Of a stretch of DNA of 64,000 nt, positions 18,950-28,117 are shown in pieces (position 1 is the first letter of the stretch; each line of letters begins with the position of its first letter). Source of the DNA: JACPYM01 sp031423495 (GTDB taxonomy: Bacteria; Acidobacteriota; Blastocatellia; RBC074). The notes under the pieces were generated by a model. That model was not told the DNA's origin and made no database searches. It saw nothing but the letters and a program-made list of their open reading frames with translations. The DNA is taken from contig JANPFP010000144.1 of the NCBI GenBank assembly GCA_031423495.1, positions 56,576-120,575 of the forward strand, in the 5' to 3' direction. The translations under genes were made by a program, and so were the position numbers.

Positions 18950-20068
18950 ATGAAACGCTCATTCGCACTTTTATTCGTTTTGTTACTGACGCTCACGACC
19001 GTGAGTTTCGCGCAGGAAGGCGAAGCCAAGCTGATTGATGAAGTCATCGCGCGCGTCAACGCTTCGCCGGTTATGCGTTCGGCTTTTGAAGCCGCCCAAA
19101 AAGATTTTCTGGAAGAACTCAAAAAACAGGGACTCAAAGGCGAAGAACTCGAAAAGAAATTCAACGCCGTCAAAGCCCAGATTCTGGATCAATTGATTGA
19201 TACGCAATTGCTTTCGCAACGCGCCAAAGACCTTTCGATCAACGTCGAACCGCAGGTCAACGAGCAACTCGTGCGTATCATGAAAGACAACCAGATTCAG
19301 TCGCTCGAAGACCTCGAACAAAAGATGCGCGAGGTCGGCGTAGACATCAACGAAGTCCGCCGCAACCTCGGCGACAACTTCGCCAAGCAAGCCGTGATGT
19401 ACCGCGAGGTTTACGGCAAGATCATGTATAACCTCACCGAAAAGGAAAAACGCGAGCATTACGAAAAGAACAAGCAATACTTCGCTACGCCGGGTGAGTT
19501 CACCTTGAGCCACATCTTCGTCACCATCGGCAAAGACGCCGATGCCGCACAAAAGAAAGTGCAAGACACACTCACGCAAGCCCGCGCCGCTGACGCCGAT
19601 TTCGCAGCCCTTGCCAAACGCCTGTCAGACGATGCCCCTACCGCCAAAGAAGGCGGCAAAATCGGGGTACTCAAATCGAATGAAATTGCGCCGGAAGTGT
19701 TAGCCGCCGTCGAGAAACTCAAAGAAGGCGAAATCTCAGAACCCATCAAACTCAATAATGGATTCAGCATCTTTCGCGTAGACGCCAAAAAAGACGCCGT
19801 CACCAAACCCTTTGAAGAACAGGAAGTACAGGAATCAGTAGCGCGCAACCTCGCCGGTGAACGCGCCGAGAAAAACATGGATAGTTATCTCGACAAGCTG
19901 CGCACCGATGCTTTCATCGAAATTGCGCCGGGTTATCAATTCGCCGACAGCAAAGTGAAATCCGCCCAAATTAAACACACGCCTTATTCCGTAGACAGCG
20001 GCAAGAAAAAGAAAAAAGATAAGAAGGAAGAAGAAAAGAAAGCGGCTGAAACTGCCAAATCGAATTAG
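18950..20068 (+). CDS. SurA-like peptidyl-prolyl cis-trans isomerase
   Basis: 372-residue periplasmic chaperone. The ATG at 18950 is preceded by GGAGGA and starts a signal peptide ending VSFAQ. A SurA N-terminal domain (EAKLIDEVIARVNASPVMRSAFEAA, residues about 20-165) precedes one parvulin domain (about 175-275: FTLSHIFVTIGKDADAAQKKV, DADFAALAKRLSDDAP, KEGGKIGVLKSNE, NNGFSIFRVDAKK). The tail (YQFADSKVKSAQ then a Lys-rich stretch GKKKKKDKKEEEKK) is unusual. One parvulin domain rather than two separates it from E. coli SurA. Same strand as the previous parvulin gene, 112 bases downstream of it. Confidence 0.85.
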   Translation: MKRSFALLFVLLLTLTTVSFAQEGEAKLIDEVIARVNASPVMRSAFEAAQKDFLEELKKQGLKGEELEKKFNAVKAQILDQLIDTQLLSQRAKDLSINVEPQVNEQLVRIMKDNQIQSLEDLEQKMREVGVDINEVRRNLGDNFAKQAVMYREVYGKIMYNLTEKEKREHYEKNKQYFATPGEFTLSHIFVTIGKDADAAQKKVQDTLTQARAADADFAALAKRLSDDAPTAKEGGKIGVLKSNEIAPEVLAAVEKLKEGEISEPIKLNNGFSIFRVDAKKDAVTKPFEEQEVQESVARNLAGERAEKNMDSYLDKLRTDAFIEIAPGYQFADSKVKSAQIKHTPYSVDSGKKKKKDKKEEEKKAAETAKSN

Positions 20069-20179
20069 TAGCTAGTGGTTAGTAGCTAGTGGCTAGTGTT
20101 TAGAAATCGCTGAACACTAGCCATTTTTCGCTAGTTGCTGACCACCACTAGCCACTAACTACTAGCCACTAGCTACTAA
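20065..20179. repeat. Palindromic TAGTGGC-heptamer repeat, containing a terminator
   Basis: The arms 20065-20098 and 20146-20179 are reverse complements with two mismatches over 34 bases. They are built from variants of the heptamer TAGTGGC/TAGTAGC. An inner hairpin, GGCTAGTGTT (20091-20100) with AACACTAGCC (20113-20122), is followed by ATTTTT and so can act as an intrinsic terminator for the SurA-like gene. A related element lies at 57502-57577. Confidence 0.8.
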
Positions 20180-20184
20180 AAACT

Positions 20185-21297
20185 ATGCTGCAAAAACAAT
20201 TCATCAGCGAACTCGCGCCAAACCAATCTATCAGCACGACCTTTCTGGTTAAGCTCAAAGAGTTACGTAACAAAAAGACCGGCGGGCAGTATGCCTTTAT
20301 GGTGTTGGCTGATCGCACGGGCGAAATCACCGGTCAGTGGTGGGATAATTTTGAGGATTCGATTGATACGTTCGAGCGCGATGACATTGTTTTCACGCGC
20401 GCGGCGGTCAACGTATACCGCAATCAGTTGCAGCTTTCGTTGCATCGTATGCGCAAGTGCGCCGACAACGAATATGACCTCACCCATTATTTTCCTACGA
20501 CCAAGTATGACGTGAACGAAATGTTCACTGAGTTACTGGCGATCATCGGCGGCTTTCAAAATGAGTACCTCAAGCAACTGCTGCATAACATTTTTGCCGA
20601 CGAAGTAACTGTTACGAAATTCAAAAAAGCCCCAGCCGCCAAAACGATGCACCATCCTTATCTCGGCGGCTTGCTCGAACATACGCTTTCGCTCGTCAAG
20701 CTGGCGCATAAAGTCGGCTCGCATTATCCGGGCATTGATCTCGACTTGTTACAAACCGGCGCGGTGTTGCATGACTTTGGCAAGATTGACGAACTGAGTT
20801 ACGAGCGCGGGTTCGGCTATACCAACGAAGGCCAGATGATCGGCCACCTCACAATGGAAACGATCATGGTGCATGACCACATCAAGCAAGTGCCGGGCTT
20901 CCCCGACGAATTGCGCCGCCACTTGTTGCATCTGTTGCTGACGCATCACGGCAAGCTCGAATACGGCTCGCCCAAATTGCCTTCGACGCCCGAAGCCCTG
21001 TTGCTGTCTTATCTCGACGACCTCGATTCAAAAGTCGAAGCCATGCAACGCCTCATCGCCGAACCGCACGCCACCGGCGATTGGACGCGCATGACACCGA
21101 TGTTCGAGCGATCCATTTATCGAGTGCGTACCCTTGAGACGCCTCAGCCTGAGTCTTTGCCCGTTCAAGCTGAAACCCTTCAAACGAGCGAACCCAAAGC
21201 AGAAAAAGAGCCTCGCTCAACGGCTGCGCGCCCTGACAGTGTCAAAGGCAGTTTCAATACGCCTTTTCAGAATCTGGCAGAAATGCTCAAGTCTTAA
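20185..21297 (+). CDS. 3'-5' exoribonuclease, YhaM family (OB fold + HD domain)
   Basis: 370-residue protein resembling YhaM of Firmicutes, a metal-dependent 3'-5' exonuclease acting on RNA and single-stranded DNA. Residues about 15-95 form an OB-fold (FMVLADRTGEITGQWWD). The HD phosphohydrolase domain has AKTMHHPYLGGLLEHTLSLV, the HD pair in TGAVLHDFGKIDEL, MIGHLTMETIMVHDHI and HLLLTHHGKLEYGSP. The last 50 residues are Pro/Glu/Thr-rich and probably disordered, which is an addition to the usual length of about 315. The uracil-DNA glycosylase-like gene begins 22 bases downstream, so the two are likely co-transcribed. Confidence 0.85.
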   Translation: MLQKQFISELAPNQSISTTFLVKLKELRNKKTGGQYAFMVLADRTGEITGQWWDNFEDSIDTFERDDIVFTRAAVNVYRNQLQLSLHRMRKCADNEYDLTHYFPTTKYDVNEMFTELLAIIGGFQNEYLKQLLHNIFADEVTVTKFKKAPAAKTMHHPYLGGLLEHTLSLVKLAHKVGSHYPGIDLDLLQTGAVLHDFGKIDELSYERGFGYTNEGQMIGHLTMETIMVHDHIKQVPGFPDELRRHLLHLLLTHHGKLEYGSPKLPSTPEALLLSYLDDLDSKVEAMQRLIAEPHATGDWTRMTPMFERSIYRVRTLETPQPESLPVQAETLQTSEPKAEKEPRSTAARPDSVKGSFNTPFQNLAEMLKS

Positions 21298-21319
21298 TCA
21301 ACTTTTCGTTGGTGCGCCA

Positions 21320-21904
21320 ATGAACAAGCTCAAATCATTGCTGACCGAAATTCGCGCTTGTCAGGTATGCGCCACGCACTTGCCGCATCCGCCCAACCCG
21401 ATCGTAAGCGCGCACGCCAACGCACGGCTCTTGCTCGTAGGCCAGGCCCCCGGTCGCCGCGTCAACGAAACCGGCATTCCGTGGAATGATCCGTCGGGCG
21501 ATGCGTTGCGCGAATGGTTGCAAATGACGCGCGACGAGTTTTACGACGAACGCAACATCGCCATCGTGCCTTCGGGCTTTTGCTATCCGGGTACGGGCAA
21601 GAACGGCGACTTGCCGCCGCGCCCCGAATGCGCGCCGTTGTGGCATCCGCCGTTGCTCAAGGCTTTGCCGAAAATCGAATTGACGTTATTGATTGGCAGT
21701 TACGCGCAGGCTTATTACTTGAAAGCTCGCCGCAAGGCTACGCTGACTGAGACCGTAGCGAATTACGCCGAATACTTGCCGAGCTTTTTGCCGCTGCCGC
21801 ATCCCAGTCCGCGCAATCGGCTGTGGCTCAAACGCAATCCGTGGTTTGCCGAACAAGTGTTGCCGCTCTTGCGCGCGCGTGTCGCGGCAGCCTTGGCAGC
21901 CTAA
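21320..21904 (+). CDS. Uracil-DNA glycosylase family protein with four Fe-S-type cysteines
   Basis: 194-residue member of the uracil-DNA glycosylase superfamily, which removes uracil or damaged bases from DNA. The active-site motif A reads LLVGQAPGRRVNETGIPW with DPSGD, and motif B is LPHPSPRN. Cysteines at residues 14 and 17 (RACQVC) and 88 and 104 match the C-x2-C...C-x15-C pattern of the family 4 and 5 enzymes that hold a 4Fe-4S cluster. The start is the ATG at 21320; a longer frame overlaps the YhaM gene. Exact base specificity cannot be told. Confidence 0.78.
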   Translation: MNKLKSLLTEIRACQVCATHLPHPPNPIVSAHANARLLLVGQAPGRRVNETGIPWNDPSGDALREWLQMTRDEFYDERNIAIVPSGFCYPGTGKNGDLPPRPECAPLWHPPLLKALPKIELTLLIGSYAQAYYLKARRKATLTETVANYAEYLPSFLPLPHPSPRNRLWLKRNPWFAEQVLPLLRARVAAALAA

Positions 21905-21920
21905 AACACAGAAGTAATTC

Positions 21921-22025
21921 GACAGGATTCACAGGATTTTCAGGATGGACGGGATTAACCAATAGGGATAGACATCCTCGCGTTTTCCTCATCCTGCCCA
22001 TCCTGAAAATCCTGTGAATCCTGTC
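21921..22025. repeat. ACAGGATT-type inverted repeat between convergent genes
   Basis: Arms 21921-21948 and 21998-22025 are perfect 28-base reverse complements built from ACAGGATT-like units. The 49-base centre contains GGATTAACCAATAGGGATA. It lies between the convergent glycosylase and RNA ligase genes and may be a two-way terminator. The element at 54885-55035 is homologous, including its centre. Confidence 0.85.
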
Positions 22026-22044
22026 TGATTCTTTGTTGCGCTGA

Positions 22045-23019
22045 TTACGCCCGTTCAAGATAACCGTTTGAGACGACCTTGAGACAGACTCGCCCGACCT
22101 CGATGTCGGTGCGTTCGGCGATGGGCTTGACCACGATGCCTTCGCGTACGTGATTGGCTCCGGCAATCAAACTCGGCCCTTCCGCCAGTTCCAAAATGGC
22201 AGCCAGGTCAAAAGGCATCGCTTCGGCCAGGCACGGAACCCACGGCAGCGCAGCGCCAATCGCGCGCGCTTCCGCCGGTGCAATCCATTCCGTCCCGCGC
22301 AGCAAGTCAAACACGACGAGGCGTACCTCGTTGCGGCCCGCGCCGTATTTCAAGTCTTGCACCTGCCCGTAAACTTCGCCATACACGGTGATCTCCGGGT
22401 GCGCTTCGCAAAACGCAGCGACCTCCGGATGGGCGTCGAGCGCGCGCCACCAGAGGCTTTGCGGCTCCTGCCGTTTCCAGGTCGTGCGGCTGCCCGCGTG
22501 CAGCGCGCCGTCTACCCAACAATAGCGGGCATTGCATCCGTGAATCTTTTCCGTAATCCACACCGGCTCGCCAGGGGTGAACAGGTGGCCGTAGCGGCGC
22601 AGCGAGTCCACGTCATAACTGGGATGGTAGCCCTTGGGCGGACGTTCGTTCGCGCCTTCATACAGCGGCAGCGGCGGTTCGTAATGCGTCACGCCGAAAT
22701 ACTCGGCCAAGTCGTCGCCGACGGCAGCCCCGGCGGGCGCGGCGATGAGCAGCCCCATCGAAACTACGCCGCGCAACCGCTTGACCTTGATACGCTCTTG
22801 GCTGCGGCCTTCTCTCGCCAGAAAGGCGAATTCCGGGCGCGTCGTGTCTACCAGCGAATCGGGCGGGATATACGCGCCCAGCATCCCGTCGTGCCAGTCC
22901 GCCGTTTTCACACACGCGGTGTAGCCGCCGAAAATCGTCACGACCGACAAACTGTCGGCGTTCGGATGCGGCTGCAACGTGACGGGAACGACTTCGACTT
23001 TATGGGTGCTTTTCTCCAT
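22045..23019 (-). CDS. RNA ligase, DRB0094 (DraRnl) family
   Basis: 324-residue ATP-dependent RNA ligase. All nucleotidyltransferase motifs are visible: motif I EKIHG with the nucleophile Lys158, motif III VYGEVYG (residues 212-218), motif IIIa VVFDLL (235-240), motif IV EGIVVK (293-298) and motif V LKVV (313-316). The N-terminal 120 residues (starting KVEVVPVTLQPHPNADSL) are the OB-like domain specific to the Deinococcus DraRnl type, which seals nicks with an RNA 3'-OH strand. The gene lies 30 bases downstream of the DUF4062-NACHT gene on the same strand and is almost surely co-transcribed with it. It may repair RNA damaged by the partner, a virus or stress; that is inference. Confidence 0.88.
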   Translation of the reverse strand: MEKSTHKVEVVPVTLQPHPNADSLSVVTIFGGYTACVKTADWHDGMLGAYIPPDSLVDTTRPEFAFLAREGRSQERIKVKRLRGVVSMGLLIAAPAGAAVGDDLAEYFGVTHYEPPLPLYEGANERPPKGYHPSYDVDSLRRYGHLFTPGEPVWITEKIHGCNARYCWVDGALHAGSRTTWKRQEPQSLWWRALDAHPEVAAFCEAHPEITVYGEVYGQVQDLKYGAGRNEVRLVVFDLLRGTEWIAPAEARAIGAALPWVPCLAEAMPFDLAAILELAEGPSLIAGANHVREGIVVKPIAERTDIEVGRVCLKVVSNGYLERA

Positions 23020-23049
23020 GGCGGGTTTTTATCTTTGGGCGAGGCGGAT

Positions 23050-25968
23050 TCAACCGCGTTGTTCGGTTAGCCGCTGGCACACCAGCCACAATGATTCCCA
23101 AACCTGATCGTAGTTGGAGCTTGAGAACCGTACGCCCTTTTCTTCATTACGCGGATCGTCGAGCATCGCACGTAACTCTTCAGCAGTTTCTTGAATGATA
23201 ATGGGCGGCCATTTCACCTGTCTGCTCTTTGCCATTACCCCCAAAGCATCTGCCGCCGCACTACGCACAAAAGCGTCCGCATCGCGCAACGCTTCGAGCA
23301 AGTTTGCTGTTGTAGAGGGTATGTCTTCCTTGATTTTCCCCAACGTCCCCGTTGCCAGCCTGCTCATACCCTCGACTGCATCTCGCGACGTTGCGAGCAT
23401 GCCCTCTACTAAAAGTGGCTTGTGTCCCTTTGTTTTCCCCAATGCCCATGCCGCTATGGTGCGCACATTCGCGTTCGCATCGCGCGACGCTGCAAGCAAG
23501 TCCGCCGCCACAGTAGGCATGCCTTCCTTAAGTTCCCCCAACGCCCATGCCGCTATGATGCACACATTCGCGTCCGAATCGCGCAGCGCTGCGAGCAAGC
23601 CCTCCACAACGGCAGGCATGCCTTCCTTTGTTGCCCCCAACGCCAAAGCCGCCAACCAGCGCACAGAGACGTCCGAATCGCGCAACGCTTCGACAGCGGC
23701 TAGCGCCGCCTCACGCGCGGCTTCGGAATTACGAAGGTAGCTGAACAGCGTCGTGATGCGCTGACGCAACAATTGATACTTCCCTGCGCCTTCCACATCC
23801 AGATACAGACTCATCAACCGCCGCACCGTCTTGCGCTGAAAATCCGCCTCAATCGTTGCGCAATCGCCGATGCAGTTCACAGCAAAGAGCAAATCGCGGT
23901 GCAACACGTCTTCATACAAACTCGGTTGGTAGCCACGCGCCGCCGCCTCTTCGCCTTCGGCCAAAATCGCCGTGCGAATCAATTCAGCGGGCAGGTCAGG
24001 GAAATGTTCACTGACGTAACCGATGGCGAGCAGAATCGGTTCCTGCCAGCGCGGCTGATGGCGCAGTTCGTAAATCTTTTGCGCCAACTGATCGGGTCGC
24101 CGCACCAGCTCGCGCGCGGCGAAGTATTCCTCAAAGGTCAGGTGCATGAAGCCGTACTGGTTGGGCGCGCGTTCGACTAGCAGCCCCGTGTGATAGCGCA
24201 CACGGTGCAGGAAGTCGTTGACCGATTCGATAATGTCGGGGTCGTCGGGCGCGAGCTTGCGCTTCGCCGCGAGGAAGTGCGCCAACTGCTGTTTGATCTC
24301 GGCTTCGGTCGCCAGTCCGCGCGGCTTTTCGCGGTGCAACCAGTGGGCGAGCGGCCAGAGGAATTGCGCGGCTTCGTGTTCCTTGACCGTCTTGCCGGAA
24401 GGGACGCCGCGCGCCAGTTGCCAGTCTTCGAGCAAGGTGCGCGCCGCCAGATCGTAAAGCTCTACGCGGCGGTTGGGCAGCCGCGCGCCGTTGCGCTGAA
24501 TCAGCGCCAGAATCGTCAACAACAACGGATTGACCGCCAGCCGCCGCACGCCGGGGTTTTCATCCACAGCTTGCAGGATGGCGTCGCTTTCCAGTTGGGC
24601 TTTGCGTTGCACTTCGGCTTCGCTCGCATCACGGCTCAGGAACCGTTCCTGCGCCTGACACCAGCGCGTCAGGAAGCGTTCGATCTGCGGGCGTTCGAGG
24701 TCGAGCAGCGTGAAGTGTTGATAAGCACCGCCCAGCGCGGCTTCGCGGTAACCGGTGATGCGGCTGGTGACGATGACGTGGTTGTGCGGATGCAGCGCGG
24801 CCACGAAGGCTTCGATCTCGCCCGCGATCTGCGCGCGGTCGCCCGTGTCAATCACTTCGTCAAGGCCGTCGAGCAACAGCAACGCGCGCCCCTGTTGCAA
24901 GGCTTCGAGCAACGCGGCTTGCAACGCGGCGGGCGCGACGGGAACGTTCTCGAAGGGTACTGCCAGAAAGTTGCGCAGCTTCAGATTGCGGTCTTTGGCA
25001 AAGGCGTCGGCGAAATCGGCTACGCGAAAGAATACGGGCAGCCGCGTCGCACCGTAAGCGCGGCCTTCGGTGTCGGTGACGTTGGCCTGATCGTCTTGGT
25101 AAGCCCGCGCGAATTGCAGCGCCAGAAAGCGCAACAACGTCGTCTTGCCCGCGCCCGGATCGCCCAGCACGACCATGCGCGCGTGTTCGCGTACGGCGTC
25201 ATAAAGCTCGGCTTCTTCTTTGCGCGGCGCGTCGGCTAATCGTTCAACAAACGCTTCAGGCAAGCGGCGTCCGCCCGGCCCTTGCCAGAGGTCTTCGAGG
25301 TCTTCGTAATGCGCGAGTTGGTGCAAGCGTTCGCGCCCGCGCAACTCGCGCTCGGCCTTGAGCGAGACGTAAACCTCATCCAGCCGCAACGACACTTGCC
25401 TTACGGTTTGCATCACGCCGCGCGGATAGAGATCGGTGTTGCGTTCGATCAGGTGGTCGAGGTAGGCGGCGATGGCTTGCGCTTTCTGTTCACGCTCGTG
25501 TTGCTTGTATTTGTTGGGAATGCCCTGACTGATGAGGGCGGCGAGTTCTTCGGGCGTCGTGAAAGTTCCCCAGATACGTTCGGAACCTAATCGCTGGCGG
25601 AACTGCTCCACTTTCAGTTTGTCGGCATCCGTCTGCCGGTCGGACAGGCTGCGCGGCAAAGTGAACTCATCAGACGCCACAAACACCAGACGCGGCTTTT
25701 TCAATTCGACCGCCTTGATGTACTCAAGCTCGGTGAAAGAGGTTTCCGAGTCAGACGGGGAACTGCCATACATCGCGCCGATCACCAGCACAAACACTTC
25801 GCATTCGGCTACGAGGTCAGGGCAATACTCCGCCGCCGTCGCATCGCGCGCGCCGAAGTTTTCCATCGCAATACAGTGAAAGCCATCCAGACTGTTGATA
25901 GCCTTTTCAGCACGCTGACGAAACGCTACGAGGTCTTTGGAAGTCGAACTCAGGAAGACTTTGATCAT
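23050..25968 (-). CDS. DUF4062-NACHT-HEAT repeat STAND ATPase (bacterial NLR-like)
   Basis: About 972 residues, cytoplasmic. Residues 1-130 are DUF4062, a TIR/SEFIR-like domain (IKVFLSSTSKDLVAFRQRA, VFVLVIGAMYGSSPSDSETSFTELEY). A linker of about 130 residues leads to the NACHT ATPase with Walker A GDPGAGKTT (about 271-279), Walker B LLLLDGLDEV (about 365-374), and sensor IVTSRITGYR. A winged-helix-like region (NPLLLTILALIQRNGARLPNRR) follows. From about 755 to 925 there are HEAT repeats of roughly 32 residues, such as SDVSVRWLAALALGATKEGMP. The ATG at 25968 has GGAG 7 bases upstream; one at 25974 is too close. Known relatives are anti-phage sensors that oligomerise on recognition of phage proteins. 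Co-transcribed with the RNA ligase gene. Confidence 0.88.
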   Translation of the reverse strand: MIKVFLSSTSKDLVAFRQRAEKAINSLDGFHCIAMENFGARDATAAEYCPDLVAECEVFVLVIGAMYGSSPSDSETSFTELEYIKAVELKKPRLVFVASDEFTLPRSLSDRQTDADKLKVEQFRQRLGSERIWGTFTTPEELAALISQGIPNKYKQHEREQKAQAIAAYLDHLIERNTDLYPRGVMQTVRQVSLRLDEVYVSLKAERELRGRERLHQLAHYEDLEDLWQGPGGRRLPEAFVERLADAPRKEEAELYDAVREHARMVVLGDPGAGKTTLLRFLALQFARAYQDDQANVTDTEGRAYGATRLPVFFRVADFADAFAKDRNLKLRNFLAVPFENVPVAPAALQAALLEALQQGRALLLLDGLDEVIDTGDRAQIAGEIEAFVAALHPHNHVIVTSRITGYREAALGGAYQHFTLLDLERPQIERFLTRWCQAQERFLSRDASEAEVQRKAQLESDAILQAVDENPGVRRLAVNPLLLTILALIQRNGARLPNRRVELYDLAARTLLEDWQLARGVPSGKTVKEHEAAQFLWPLAHWLHREKPRGLATEAEIKQQLAHFLAAKRKLAPDDPDIIESVNDFLHRVRYHTGLLVERAPNQYGFMHLTFEEYFAARELVRRPDQLAQKIYELRHQPRWQEPILLAIGYVSEHFPDLPAELIRTAILAEGEEAAARGYQPSLYEDVLHRDLLFAVNCIGDCATIEADFQRKTVRRLMSLYLDVEGAGKYQLLRQRITTLFSYLRNSEAAREAALAAVEALRDSDVSVRWLAALALGATKEGMPAVVEGLLAALRDSDANVCIIAAWALGELKEGMPTVAADLLAASRDANANVRTIAAWALGKTKGHKPLLVEGMLATSRDAVEGMSRLATGTLGKIKEDIPSTTANLLEALRDADAFVRSAAADALGVMAKSRQVKWPPIIIQETAEELRAMLDDPRNEEKGVRFSSSNYDQVWESLWLVCQRLTEQRG

Positions 25969-26202
25969 TGCCATGCTCCAGCAGGTCGGTGTTATACGGT
26001 TGAGGCGGACGGCGCATCATAACTCGCTTCCAGTTCCGCGCCCTCTACCAGTTGCGATTGCTCCAAAACCACATTGTAGTTACGGCCTTTTATGCGTCAA
26101 AGCGTTCTTAGCCGCGTGTGACAAAGGCTATCTCAGTTGTTAGCATACGACTTACCAGCTTATTTTCCGGCTGCATCAGCCACCCGAAAGCAATAATTTC
26201 TA

Positions 26203-28026
26203 ATGAGTTCACCTATTCCTAACATTCGCAATATCGCCATCGTCGCTCACGTAGACCACGGTAAAACCACTTTGGTTGATGCCATGCTGCGTCAATCCGG
26301 CCTTTATCGCTCCAACGAACGCATGGTCGAGCGCGTCATGGATTCGATGGATCTCGAACGTGAGCGCGGCATCACGATCATGGCGAAAAACACCGCCGTG
26401 CAATATCACGGCACCAAGATCAACATTCTCGATACGCCGGGACACTCCGATTTCGGCGGCGAAGTCGAGCGCGTACTCAAGCTCGCCGACGGCGTAGTTC
26501 TCTTGGTTGACGCTTCAGAAGGCCCGCTGCCCCAAACCCGTTATGTGCTGTCGAAAGCCCTTGAACAAAAGCTGAAACCCATCGTCGTCATCAACAAAAT
26601 TGACCGGCAAGACGCGCGCGCCGAAGAAGTCGTCAACGAAGTTTACGACCTGTTTATTGATCTCGACGCCGACGACGAACAAATTGATTTCCCGATCCTT
26701 TATGCGATCTCGCGCGACGGCATTGCGAAATACAAGCTCGAAGACGAAAGCGACGATTTGCGTCCGTTGTTCGAGCAGATTCTCAAGACGATTCCGCCGC
26801 CGCGTTGCGACGAAAGCGCGCCGTTGCAGGTGCTGATCGCCAATCTCGATTACAACGAATACGTAGGTCGTCTCGCCATCGGTCGCATCTTTAACGGCAC
26901 GGTCAGCGTGGGCGACCAGGTGACCGTATGCAAACACGGCGGCGCACAGGAAAAAGCCAAAATCTCGCAGCTTTATACCTTTGACGGACTCAAACAAACG
27001 CCCATCGAAACGGCAGCGAGCGGCGACATCATCGCCATCGCCGGTCTCGAAGGCATCAACATCGGCGACACGATTGCTTCGGTGACTGACCCTAAACCGC
27101 TGCCGCGCATCGTGGTGGACGAGCCTACGATCTCGATGACGTTTGGCGTGAACAATTCGCCCTTCGCGGGCAAAGAAGGCACGCACGTCACGTCGCGCAA
27201 GATTCGTGAACGGCTCGACAAAGAGTTGCTCGCCAACGTCGCCATTCGCGTAGACGAAACTGATTCGCCCGACCGCTTTCAGGTGTCAGGCCGCGGCGAA
27301 TTACAACTCGCCATCCTGATCGAACAGATGCGGCGCGAAGGTTACGAGATGAACGTCGCGCGTCCGCAAGTCGTCACGCAAAAGAAAAACGGCGAAACGC
27401 AGGAACCCATCGAACTTTCGGTCATTGACGTACCCGATCAATTCATCGGCGTCGTCACCGAAGCCATGGGACGCCGCAAGGGTACGATGACCAAGATGGT
27501 CAACCACGGACACGGACGAGTGCGCATGGAATTTGAAATCCCTTCGCGCGGCTTGATCGGTTTTCGCAACGAGTTTTTGACTGAGACGAAAGGCACGGGC
27601 TTGTTGAATACGATCTTTTTGCGTTGGGGCAAATGGCAGGGCGAATTGGCCGGACGCGGTACGGGCAGCCTAGTCGCCGACCGTCTGGGGGCTGCGACGG
27701 GCTATTCGATCTTTAACCTGCAAGAACGCGGTGCGCTTTTCATCAAACCCCAAACGCAGGTTTATGAAGGCATGATCGTCGGCGAAAACGCCCGTGACGT
27801 AGACCTCGACGTAAACATCGTCCGCGAAAAGAAACTCACCAACATGCGCGCTTCGTCGGCGGATGAAGCCTTGCGCCTCGTGCCCATCCGCGATATGACG
27901 CTGGAACTCGCGATTGAATACATCGCTGACGATGAATTGGTCGAAGTCACGCCGAAATCCATTCGGATGCGCAAGAAAGTACTGGCGGCAAATATGCGGC
28001 CTAAGTCGAAGAAGTCCGCTGAATAG
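26203..28026 (+). CDS. typA: Ribosome-associated translational GTPase TypA/BipA
   Basis: 607-residue GTPase that binds the 70S/50S ribosome and is needed for growth under stress and for 50S assembly. G1 AHVDHGKTTL, the effector region with RGITIMAKN, G3 DTPGHSDF, G4 NKIDR and the domain II-III segments PRIVVDEPTISMTFGVNNSPFAG are all present. The C-terminal BipA-specific domain has GRRKGTMTKM and RGLIGFRNEFLTETKGTGLLN. Length and order agree with E. coli BipA. It is transcribed away from the NACHT gene, with 234 bases between the starts that hold no gene. Confidence 0.96.
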   Translation: MSSPIPNIRNIAIVAHVDHGKTTLVDAMLRQSGLYRSNERMVERVMDSMDLERERGITIMAKNTAVQYHGTKINILDTPGHSDFGGEVERVLKLADGVVLLVDASEGPLPQTRYVLSKALEQKLKPIVVINKIDRQDARAEEVVNEVYDLFIDLDADDEQIDFPILYAISRDGIAKYKLEDESDDLRPLFEQILKTIPPPRCDESAPLQVLIANLDYNEYVGRLAIGRIFNGTVSVGDQVTVCKHGGAQEKAKISQLYTFDGLKQTPIETAASGDIIAIAGLEGINIGDTIASVTDPKPLPRIVVDEPTISMTFGVNNSPFAGKEGTHVTSRKIRERLDKELLANVAIRVDETDSPDRFQVSGRGELQLAILIEQMRREGYEMNVARPQVVTQKKNGETQEPIELSVIDVPDQFIGVVTEAMGRRKGTMTKMVNHGHGRVRMEFEIPSRGLIGFRNEFLTETKGTGLLNTIFLRWGKWQGELAGRGTGSLVADRLGAATGYSIFNLQERGALFIKPQTQVYEGMIVGENARDVDLDVNIVREKKLTNMRASSADEALRLVPIRDMTLELAIEYIADDELVEVTPKSIRMRKKVLAANMRPKSKKSAE

Positions 28027-28043
28027 ATCGTGGCGAGAAAGCA

Positions 28044-28095
28044 AAACGCCTTCACGCGATGGAATAACCTGTCGTTTGAAGGCGTTTGAATTTTT
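28044..28095 (+). terminator. Probable terminator of typA
   Basis: AAACGCCTTCA (28044-28054) pairs perfectly with TGAAGGCGTTT (28077-28087) around a 22-base loop. GAATTTTT follows. The hairpin starts 18 bases after the typA stop codon. The long loop lowers confidence. Confidence 0.6.
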
Positions 28096-28117
28096 CCGAC
28101 CGGCGTAAGCGCCGGAA

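Noticed and set aside
20065..20179. CRISPR-like array
   Set aside because: Units are 7 bases, without spacers of uniform length, and are arranged as a palindrome; no cas genes are near.
22150..23070. Plus-strand frame of about 306 codons opposite the RNA ligase gene
   Set aside because: Antisense to a gene with all five ligase motifs; Arg- and Val-rich translation without a recognisable fold.
24190..25239. Long plus-strand frame of about 349 codons opposite the NACHT gene
   Set aside because: It lies wholly antisense to a gene with clear Walker motifs, has no domain and is an effect of codon bias in the true frame.
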